Source: Marinibaculum pumilum (GTDB lineage Bacteria > Pseudomonadota > Alphaproteobacteria > Ferrovibrionales > Ferrovibrionaceae). Taken from it: a stretch of DNA of 64,000 nucleotides. The DNA lies in contig NZ_JBHRTR010000018.1 of assembly GCF_042646425.1 (NCBI RefSeq), forward strand, positions 1 through 64,000. Direction: 5' to 3'. The position numbers were made by a program, and so were the translations under genes. Within the stretch, counting starts at the first letter, position 1. Every line of letters begins with the position of its first letter. This document shows positions 35,799 to 42,806 of this stretch, piece after piece. The notes beneath the pieces are model-generated. The model was not told the origin of the DNA, did not search any database, and saw only the letters and a program-made list of their open reading frames with translations.

Positions 35799-36317
35799 CT
35801 ATTGCCAGCCGACGCACCAGGGATCGGGCTCGAGGTCGGACGGCCGGCCGGCCGGCTCGGTCCCGGCCTCGCCGGGCGGGGGGAAGGCCTTCTTGAAGGT
35901 GAAGGCGAAGGGCGAAGGGCCCTCGCGCTCCAGCAGCTTCAGGCGCTCCAGCGCCTCTTCCGCGGTCGGACGATGGCCTGCGGGCACCCACCACAGCACC
36001 TGGTAGGGGCCGTCGGGGCGCGCGAACCATTGCCGGCGGCCCGCCATCACGCCCTGGTGGGCGGTGCGATAGACGAACCGGAACAGGTCCTCGACATTTT
36101 CCCAGACCGACATGTTGACCAGGAAGCTGGGATCGTCGCTGACCAGGATGTCGGTGGCGTTGCCGCTGTCGCTCTGCAGGCGCCAGACGAAGCCGGGCGC
36201 GGCATCGGCCAGGGCGTTGATCTCGTCCAGCCGGTCCGTGAAACCCGCCATGCGCGGATCCTCCACCGGGTACAGCACATGCCCCACGTTCAACTGGGCA
36301 ATCTGCCAGGCGCCCAT
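35799..36317 (-). CDS. DUF3291 family protein
   Basis: A 172-residue protein matching DUF3291: QIAQLNVGHVLYPVEDPRMAGFTDRLDEINALAD and SVWENVEDLFRFVYRTAHQGVM with the WRLQSDSGNA segment. DUF3291 is a ferredoxin-like ABM-type fold, related to antibiotic biosynthesis monooxygenase folds. GGGAAGGAAA precedes the ATG. No partner gene in an evident operon. Function unknown. Confidence 0.88.
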   Translation of the reverse strand: MGAWQIAQLNVGHVLYPVEDPRMAGFTDRLDEINALADAAPGFVWRLQSDSGNATDILVSDDPSFLVNMSVWENVEDLFRFVYRTAHQGVMAGRRQWFARPDGPYQVLWWVPAGHRPTAEEALERLKLLEREGPSPFAFTFKKAFPPPGEAGTEPAGRPSDLEPDPWCVGWQ

Positions 36318-36388
36318 TCGCCGTTTCCTTCCCTGTATCTCCGGCCAGGCGGCCTTCGCCCGATCCGCATGTCCTATACTTGGCCGTA

Positions 36389-36988
36389 TCAGTCCCGCGC
36401 CGCAATCGGCCTGTCGCTGACCGCGACGACCGGATGGCCGATGGCCACCTCCCGGAAGCTGTGCGCCAGCGGACCCGGCTCCCAGAACTGCATCGGCGCC
36501 AGGCCCGGCCTGGGCACGGTCGCATAGGGGATGTTCCAGCCGGCCTGCGACGGCAGCGCCTTGCGCCGGTCCGGCGTCAGGCGGCCGCGGGTCACGCTGC
36601 CGGCGGCCGGGTCGACCAGCCAGATCGCCTCCGGTCCGGCATGCTGCAGCAGCCCCGCGGTCGCGTCAGGCGCGACATAGACCGTCAGGTCCGAGCGCCT
36701 GTGCCAGCCAGGAAGGCCCGGGCTCGACCCGGCGGCCCGTCGCGCCCTGTGCCAGTAGGTGGTGCCGTCGGCCTGCACCAGATAGACGGAGCCCTGGTCG
36801 GTCTGCAGCCACAGGCGGGTATCGGCGGCACCGGCCGGCGGCCCCTCCGCCGCCGTCGCAACCCGCTCCGCCACCACCCCGGCCCCCAGGATCGCGGCAG
36901 CCAGGCAGATCGTCGCGGCAACGGTCTTTGCCTTCCCGCCCCCGGCGCTCCCGCGCCCCGACCCCACGGCATTCGCTTTCCGGATCAT
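36389..36988 (-). CDS. hypothetical protein with N-terminal membrane anchor
   Basis: A 199-residue protein of unknown function. After a basic, Gly/Ser-rich start there is one hydrophobic segment (VAATICLAAAILGAGVVAE), either a signal anchor or uncleaved signal. The exported part contains LWLQTDQGSVYLVQADGTTYWHRAR, YVAPDATAGLLQHAG and WNIPYATVPRPG. It follows the MBL-fold gene by nine bases, so the two are probably cotranscribed. Confidence 0.7.
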   Translation of the reverse strand: MIRKANAVGSGRGSAGGGKAKTVAATICLAAAILGAGVVAERVATAAEGPPAGAADTRLWLQTDQGSVYLVQADGTTYWHRARRAAGSSPGLPGWHRRSDLTVYVAPDATAGLLQHAGPEAIWLVDPAAGSVTRGRLTPDRRKALPSQAGWNIPYATVPRPGLAPMQFWEPGPLAHSFREVAIGHPVVAVSDRPIAARD

Positions 36989-36997
36989 GGCCCGGCC

Positions 36998-37849
36998 TCA
37001 GACCTCCAGCCGATAAGCATCGCCGTCGCGGCGCAGCCGCCCCGCCGTGGGCCCCGCGAAATGCGTGCCGATGACCAGGGTCGGGGTTTCCGCCAGCGCC
37101 TCGAACATGCGCCGGCGGGTCTGCCGCGCCGCGTCCGGGTCGTAGTCCACCGCACTGGACCAGTCGACATGCGCCATCTGGCAGGGATGGTGGATGAAAT
37201 CGCCGGTGATCAGCGCCTCCTCCCCGCGGGAGGAGATGCGCACGCTGACATGGCCCGGCGTATGGCCGTGGGTGGGCACCAGCGACACCTCGGGGCAGAT
37301 CAGGTGCTCCGTGCCGATCAGGTCGACCAGGCCCGCATCGAAGACCGGTGCGACGGAATCGGCAAAGATCGCCGCCTGGTCCGCGCCATGGTCGCCGTCG
37401 CGCCAATAGCCGAATTCCGGCGCCGCCATCAGGTAGCGCGCATTGGGGAAGGTCGGCAGCCATTTCCCGTCCACCAGCATGGTGTTCCAGCCGACATGGT
37501 CGACATGCAGGTGGGTGCACATGACCGTATCGATGCTGTCGCGCGGATAGCCGGCCGCCTCCAGGTCCGACAGGAAGCTGGTCTGCAGGTTCGACCAGTT
37601 CGGGTTCGCCCGCTCCTTGCCGTTGCCCAGGCAGGTATCCACCACGATGCGCCGGTCCGGCGTCTCCACCACCAGGGCATGGACGCTCATCTTCAGGCGC
37701 CCCTCCTCGTCCATGAAATGGGGGAACATCCAGTCGATCGGCTGCACCGCCTCCCGGGTCGCCTGCGGCAGGATGAAGCGCGAGCCGCCGGTCGCCTCCA
37801 GTTCCAGCACCTTCGTGATGCGGACATCGCCGATCTGCCATCGCTGCAT
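36998..37849 (-). CDS. MBL-fold metallo-hydrolase
   Basis: A 283-residue metallo-beta-lactamase fold hydrolase. The metal-binding motif HLHVDH gives H113, H115, D117 and H118; later histidines are in LVPTHGHTPGHVSV and FIHHP. The arrangement resembles N-acyl homoserine lactonases and related lactonases, but the substrate is not determined. A GGGAGGAATGCG ribosome site precedes the ATG. First gene of a pair with the membrane-anchored hypothetical protein. Confidence 0.88.
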   Translation of the reverse strand: MQRWQIGDVRITKVLELEATGGSRFILPQATREAVQPIDWMFPHFMDEEGRLKMSVHALVVETPDRRIVVDTCLGNGKERANPNWSNLQTSFLSDLEAAGYPRDSIDTVMCTHLHVDHVGWNTMLVDGKWLPTFPNARYLMAAPEFGYWRDGDHGADQAAIFADSVAPVFDAGLVDLIGTEHLICPEVSLVPTHGHTPGHVSVRISSRGEEALITGDFIHHPCQMAHVDWSSAVDYDPDAARQTRRRMFEALAETPTLVIGTHFAGPTAGRLRRDGDAYRLEV

Positions 37850-38000
37850 CGCATTCCTCCCTTCCGTTTCCGTCTCCGCCCATTTCCATCTCTGCGAGGC
37901 CGCTTGTCTCTGCTAAAGATCTGGCTGCGGCTGCGGGCGCATTGGCCGTGTTCTTGCACGGGCGCCAGCGTGACCGCCACGGAAGCGAAAGGCCAGCCCC

Positions 38001-39413
38001 TTGGCACTGGGCAAGATCGTCAGACAGATCCTGCGCCGCGAGGCGGAGGAGAAGCCGCCGCCGAAGCCGGCGCGGCGCAGCCCCCTGGAGGACCTGGAGG
38101 AGGGCTCGATCTCCCTGGCGGATGTGCTGCGGCACAAGCCGGAGACCCTGGGCGCCGTCCTGCACATCGTCACCGTGCGGAAGATCCGCGAGATCCTGGG
38201 CGAGGAATGGCCGGTCTATGCCCAGAAGATCTATGCCCTGGCCGACCGACTGTTCCAGCGGCATCTGGGCAGCTTCGGCATCTATGCCATCCATGAGGAG
38301 GACACCTTCCTGTTCTCCTTCGGCGCCACCGCGAAGATCAAGCCGGAGGAGGAGGAGGCCAAGTCGCAGGAGATCGCCAGCGACCTGATGCGCTGGCTGA
38401 TCGGCGACACCTTCGCCGGCGCCGAGATCGGCATCGCCAAGGTGGCCACGGCCGACGCGCGCAATCCGGACGGCAGCCTCAACACCAAGGTGGTGGAGAC
38501 CGCCCGGGCTCAGGCGCGCATCATCCGGGCCGTCGACGTAACGCCGGAAGGCAGGACCGGCGGCGGCGGCAGCGTGTCCGGCCAGGGCGACGGAAAGGGC
38601 GATGGGGCACCGGGCTGGCGGCCGCTCGCCTGGCCGCCGGACGGCATGAAGCGCGGCCAGGACCCGGTCCTGGACATCGCCCTGCCGCCCGACCTGCGGC
38701 TGGGCTTCCGCCCGGTCTGGCAGGCCCGCAACGAACGCCTCGACCTGGCGATCTGCGAGCCGTTGCGCCTGGCCGGGGAAGAAGGACGTCCGGCGCCGCT
38801 GGCGGTGCCGCGCAACCCGGACGCCGCCGCCGCCCTGGAGCTGGCGGTGATGAAGGCGGCGCTGGAGCAGATGGAGCGCGAGATCGAGCGGCGCAGCGGC
38901 CTGACCCTGATCGTGCCCCTGTCGATGAGCACGGTGACCGGCGCGCGGGAGGCCCTGGCCATGGCGATCGCGGAGACCGCGCCGGCCGGTGCCCGCGGCC
39001 GCCACCTGTTCATCGAACTGCGCGGCGTCTCGGAGGTGCCGCAGCAGGGCGGCACGCCGCTGCCGCAGCTGCTGGCACGGCTCCGCGCGCTGAGCCGCGA
39101 CGTGCTGCTGGATTGCGGCGATGTCGGCGATGCCGCCGTGCTGACCGGGCTGATGCCGCTGGCGCTGGGCACCCGCCTGCGGCCGAAGGTCTCCGGCCCG
39201 GCGGCGGCGGCGCACAACGCAACCGAGCTGCGGCGCCTGGCGCAGTTCGCCGAAAGCCTGCCGCTCTACCTCTGGGGGGTATCGCCGGCGCTGGAGCTGC
39301 CGGCGGGCCTGCGCCGCCGGCTGGTCTTCGCCAGCGGCCCGGCCGCGGGCGGCCTGGTGCCGGAACCGCCGGTGCCGAAGCCGCTGCCCGCGGCGGACCT
39401 GCTGGGGGGCTGA
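38001..39413 (+). CDS. hypothetical protein with degenerate GGDEF/EAL-like halves
   Basis: A 470-residue protein. The N-terminal half (LHIVTVRKIREILGEEWPVYAQKIYALADRLF, then TFLFSFG and the helical continuation) has the length and strand pattern of a GGDEF domain but no GGDEF signature. The C-terminal half starts RLGFRPVWQARNERLDLAI, like the start of an EAL domain (YRPVxDxxxG), and shows FIELRGVSE where EAL proteins have the (V)ELTE segment, yet the catalytic residues are missing. A middle linker is Gly-rich. It is therefore probably a non-catalytic sensor or regulator. The start is a TTG at 38001 behind GAAAGG. This interpretation is fold-level inference. Confidence 0.68.
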   Translation: MALGKIVRQILRREAEEKPPPKPARRSPLEDLEEGSISLADVLRHKPETLGAVLHIVTVRKIREILGEEWPVYAQKIYALADRLFQRHLGSFGIYAIHEEDTFLFSFGATAKIKPEEEEAKSQEIASDLMRWLIGDTFAGAEIGIAKVATADARNPDGSLNTKVVETARAQARIIRAVDVTPEGRTGGGGSVSGQGDGKGDGAPGWRPLAWPPDGMKRGQDPVLDIALPPDLRLGFRPVWQARNERLDLAICEPLRLAGEEGRPAPLAVPRNPDAAAALELAVMKAALEQMEREIERRSGLTLIVPLSMSTVTGAREALAMAIAETAPAGARGRHLFIELRGVSEVPQQGGTPLPQLLARLRALSRDVLLDCGDVGDAAVLTGLMPLALGTRLRPKVSGPAAAAHNATELRRLAQFAESLPLYLWGVSPALELPAGLRRRLVFASGPAAGGLVPEPPVPKPLPAADLLGG

Positions 39414-39499
39414 GACCGGCGGGCGGTGGCCGCCGGCCGGTCGCCGCGCTATCTCCGCCCCGGAAGCCATGCCGCGGCCGAAGAACCCCGGAGTATCCC

Positions 39500-40939
39500 T
39501 TGCCCGCCTATCGCCCCTCCGCCCGTCATGCCGAACTCGGGCCGGCCTTCTTCGACCCGGTGGAGGCCGCCGATTTCCCGGTACACGAGCTGCGCTTCCG
39601 CAACCAGCGCTGGGCCGCACGGGTCGGCCTGGACGACCTGGACGCGGATGCCTGGATCGCGCATTTCGGCCGCTTCGCCCCCCTCCCGGGCAGCCTGTCG
39701 GAGCCCCTGGCCCTGCGCTATCACGGCCATCAGTTCCGGGTCTACAACCCGGACCTGGGCGATGGCCGCGGCTTCCTGCATGCGCAGCTGCACGACCTGG
39801 TCGACGGCCGGCTGCTCGACCTGGGCACCAAGGGCAGCGGCCGCACGCCCTGGTCGCGGTCGGGCGACGGGCGGCTGACCCTGAAGGGCGCCGTGCGGGA
39901 GGTCCTGGCGACCGAAATGCTGGAGGCCCTCGGTGTCGACACCTCGAAGACCTTCAGCGTGATCGAAACCGGCGAGCAGTTGCATCGGGGCGACGAGCCC
40001 TCGCCCACCCGCGCCGCCGTGCTGGTCCGCCTCAGCCACAGCCATATCCGCATCGGCACCTTCCAGCGCCAGCTTTTCCTGGCCGAGCATGACAATATCG
40101 CCGCGCTGCTGGACCACAGCATCCGCAGCTACATGCCGGAGCTGTGGCGCGAGGCGGTCGCCGACCGGGCCGCCGCCTTCCTGGCGGAGGTCTGCCGCCG
40201 GGTGGCGCGCACCGGAGGCCAGTGGATGGCCGCCGGCTTCGTCCATGGCGTGCTGAACAGCGACAATATCAACATCACCGGCGAGAGCTTCGACTACGGC
40301 CCCTGGCGCTTCCTGCCGGAACTCGACCCGGCCTTCACCGCCGCCTATTTCGACCAGGGCGGGCTCTACGCCTTCGGCCGCCAGCCGGAGGCGCTGGCCT
40401 GGAACCTCGCCCGGCTGGGCGAATGCCTGCTGCCGCTGGCCAGCCTGGAGCGGCTGCAGGCGGTGCTGGAGGGCTTCGAGCCGGCGCTGCATGCGGCCTT
40501 CGCTTTGGCCGTGCTGCGGCGCCTGGGCCTCGCCTCCGCCGGGGCGGAAGCCGACGACGCCCTGGCGCGCGCAATCTGGCACTTCCTGTCAGACAGCCGC
40601 GCGCCGTTCGCGCAGGTCTTCCACGACTGGCATGGCGGGGTGGCCGCAGCGCACCGTGCTGCCGGCAGCCCGGCGGCGGACCATTATCACGGCGAGAGCT
40701 TCGACCGCTTCCAGACCGCGCTGGAACCCTTCCGGCCCAGCGAGGCGGGGCGGGCCGGCGCCGGACATTTCGATGCCAGCCCGCTATGCGACCTGACCAT
40801 CGACGAGGTCGAGGCCCTGTGGGCGCCGATCGCAGAGTCCGACGACTGGCAGCCGTTCGAGGTCAAGATCGCCGCGATCCGGGCGCTCGGCACCGCCCTG
40901 GGCAACACGCCGGCGATGCCGGATCCGGCGACGGGCTGA
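39500..40939 (+). CDS. selO: protein adenylyltransferase SelO
   Basis: A 479-residue SelO (YdiU) pseudokinase, which transfers AMP from ATP to Ser, Thr or Tyr of proteins under oxidative stress. Signatures: K111 in DLGTKGSGRTPWSR with GDGRLTLKGAVREVLATEML, the catalytic-loop-like HGVLNSDNIN near residue 249 and DYGPWRFL with D265. Typical family length. The start is TTG at 39500; an upstream frame is spurious. E. coli and many eukaryotic SelO proteins end with a Cys/Sec near the C terminus, but none is visible here. It is plus-strand and convergent with the enoyl-CoA hydratase gene. Confidence 0.93.
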   Translation: MPAYRPSARHAELGPAFFDPVEAADFPVHELRFRNQRWAARVGLDDLDADAWIAHFGRFAPLPGSLSEPLALRYHGHQFRVYNPDLGDGRGFLHAQLHDLVDGRLLDLGTKGSGRTPWSRSGDGRLTLKGAVREVLATEMLEALGVDTSKTFSVIETGEQLHRGDEPSPTRAAVLVRLSHSHIRIGTFQRQLFLAEHDNIAALLDHSIRSYMPELWREAVADRAAAFLAEVCRRVARTGGQWMAAGFVHGVLNSDNINITGESFDYGPWRFLPELDPAFTAAYFDQGGLYAFGRQPEALAWNLARLGECLLPLASLERLQAVLEGFEPALHAAFALAVLRRLGLASAGAEADDALARAIWHFLSDSRAPFAQVFHDWHGGVAAAHRAAGSPAADHYHGESFDRFQTALEPFRPSEAGRAGAGHFDASPLCDLTIDEVEALWAPIAESDDWQPFEVKIAAIRALGTALGNTPAMPDPATG

Positions 40940-40946
40940 ACCCCGA

Positions 40947-41822
40947 TCAGCCGCCCGCCTGTTCCGGCCGCGCGGCCAGCGCCTTCCGGGTCGCCTCCGG
41001 CAGGACGGTCGGGTCCACCAGCATGTCGAAGACCTTCAGGTTGTGGGTATGCGCCAGCTGGTGCAGGTGGAAGGCGTTGCGCATCGCCACCTCGCGACCC
41101 TGGGCGTCCGCCACGCCGTTCACCGCCAGCTTCGTCAGCTTCAGCGCGAAGCGCGACTTCTGCGCGATCTTCCGCGCCATGGCGAGGACCGCCTCCTGCA
41201 GTTCGGCGCGCGGCACCACCTTGTTCACCATGCCCAGCGCCAGGGCGTCCGCGGCGGAGATCTCGTCGGAGGTGAACAGCATCTCCTTCGCCTTGCGCAG
41301 GCCGACCTCCCAGACATGGGCGAAATATTCCACCCCGCCGACGCCGAAGCTGACCGTGGGATCGGCGAAGGCGGCATCGTCGCTGGCCACGATCAGGTCG
41401 CAGGGCCAGGCCAGCATCAGCCCGCCGGCGATGCACTTGCCCTGCACCGCGGCGATCGTCGGCTTGGGGATGTTCCGCCAGCGTTCCGAGAAGCCGATAT
41501 AGATCTCCTCCTCCCGCGCCATCTGCGCCTCCGCCCCGGCGCAGCCGAAGCCGCAGACCGGCGCCACCGTGGCCTGCGCCCGCATCGCCGCGGCGGTGTC
41601 GCCTTCCGCCAGGTCATGGCCGGCGGAGAAATGCTTGCCCTCCGCCGCCAGCACGATCACCCGGATCTCGTCGTCATGGGCGGCGCGGTCGAAGGCGGCG
41701 TTCAGTTCATAGAGAAGGACCGTGTCCTGCGCATTGGCACGGTCCGGACGGTTGAGGCGGATGCGCGCGATATGCGGCTCCGGCACCTCGTAGATCAGGG
41801 TCGCGAAGGGCTGGTCCGTCAT
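40947..41822 (-). CDS. enoyl-CoA hydratase-related protein
   Basis: A 291-residue crotonase-fold protein. Oxyanion-hole segments: AEGKHFSAGHDLAEGD and AVQGKCIAGGLMLAWPCDLIVA. The insertion after the first (PVCGFGCAGAEAQMAREEEIYIGFSERWR) and the C-terminal extension (MRNAFHLHQLAHTHN) distinguish it from the hydratase at 16 kb. It is about 30 residues longer than classical enoyl-CoA hydratases. The ATG at 41822 follows GGGAGGAAA. Its promoter region is shared with the divergent, frameshifted GST gene and contains an inverted repeat. Confidence 0.87.
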   Translation of the reverse strand: MTDQPFATLIYEVPEPHIARIRLNRPDRANAQDTVLLYELNAAFDRAAHDDEIRVIVLAAEGKHFSAGHDLAEGDTAAAMRAQATVAPVCGFGCAGAEAQMAREEEIYIGFSERWRNIPKPTIAAVQGKCIAGGLMLAWPCDLIVASDDAAFADPTVSFGVGGVEYFAHVWEVGLRKAKEMLFTSDEISAADALALGMVNKVVPRAELQEAVLAMARKIAQKSRFALKLTKLAVNGVADAQGREVAMRNAFHLHQLAHTHNLKVFDMLVDPTVLPEATRKALAARPEQAGG

Positions 41823-41910
41823 GTTTCCTCCCGTCATTCCCGGTCCTGCGGCGGCCGGCATGCCCATCATGGCATCCGCAGCGGCCGGCCGGCAGCCTCT
41901 CATTATTTTT

Positions 41911-41961
41911 TACTGTTCCGCATATTATTCATTGCGCAGGCCATTTTAATGCGAAATAGTA
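41911..41961. promoter_or_regulatory. AT-rich divergent promoter region with inverted repeat
   Basis: An AT-rich island in otherwise GC-rich DNA, between the enoyl-CoA hydratase gene (minus) and the GST gene (plus). It contains an imperfect 13-base inverted repeat, TACTGTTCCGCAT at 41911-41923 and its near-complement ATGCGAAATAGTA at 41949-41961 (11 of 13 matching), spaced by 25 bases. The spacing suggests a dimeric or tetrameric regulator bound near divergent promoters. No regulator gene is adjacent, so the protein is unknown. Confidence 0.5.
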
Positions 41962-41994
41962 CATAAACATGAACCGACCGGACGGATGCCCGCC

Positions 41995-42614
41995 ATGGAC
42001 CTCTATTTCGCCCCCTCGCCTGCTCCCTCGCCGCCCGCATCGCGCTGTACGAGGCCGGCCTGCAGGCCGGCTTCCGGCAGGTCACCCTGTCGACGAAGCG
42101 GCTCACCGATGGCGGCGGCGACTACTGGCCGGTCAACCCGAAGGGACAGGTGCCGGCCCTGACCCTTCCCGACGGCGGCATCCTGACCGAGGTGCCGGCC
42201 GTGCTGCAGTACATCGCCGACCTGGACCCGCAGGGCCGGCTGGCGCCGGCGCAGGGCACCGCGGAACGCTATCGACTGCAGGAATGGCTGAACTTCGTCG
42301 CCACCGAACTGCACAAGGGTGTCTTCTACCTGCTGTTCAACCCGGCCGCCCCGCCGGAAGCGAAGACCTTCGCGCGCGAGGCCGTGCTGCCGCCGCGCTA
42401 CCGCCACCTGTCCCGCCACCTGGCTGACCGTCCCTTCCTGCTGCTGGACTTCAGCGTGGCCGATGCCTATCTGCTGACCAGCCTGAACTGGGCGCTGGCC
42501 ACCGGGCTGCTGGCGGACTGGCCGGTCCTGGCGGCCTATCGCGATCGCCTGCTGGATCGCCCCGCCGTGGCCCGTGCGGTCGCCGAGGAGACGGCCCTGC
42601 GCGACGCCGCCTGA
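41995..42614 (+). pseudogene. glutathione S-transferase, frameshifted
   Basis: A GST reading frame broken near its start. The ATG at 41995 gives MDLYFAPS, then one base seems missing after 42018 (TCGCCTGCTCC where TCGGCCTGCTCC is expected). The continuation in the next frame reads CSLAARIALYEAGLQAGF, NPKGQVPALTLPDGG, LTEVPAVLQYIADL and ends ADRPFLLLDFSVADAYLLTSLNWAL at 42614. Restoring one base gives a 206-residue GST with the typical N-terminal thioredoxin fold and C-terminal helical domain. The length is exactly one base short of a complete reading frame. Either a recent inactivating deletion or a sequencing error. Confidence 0.8.
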
Positions 42615-42806
42615 GCGCCGCGCCGGCAAGCGCCTTGCCCCGGCCCCCTTCCATTTGGAGATGCACCGCCTCATTCCCGCCACGATGCGGCAACACTGGC
42701 ACATGCGGGCTGCGTCACGACGCCCAGCGGTGGCTGTACGACAGACCCTCCCCCGGGCAATGCAGGCCGGCGGGATCGGGTCAACAGCATCCTGGGAAAT
42801 GAGAAG

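Noticed and set aside
36666..39620. A 984-residue reverse-strand frame
   Set aside because: It runs antisense through an MBL-fold gene region and the GGDEF/EAL-like gene; composition is Arg/Ala/Gly-rich, typical of GC-driven open frames.
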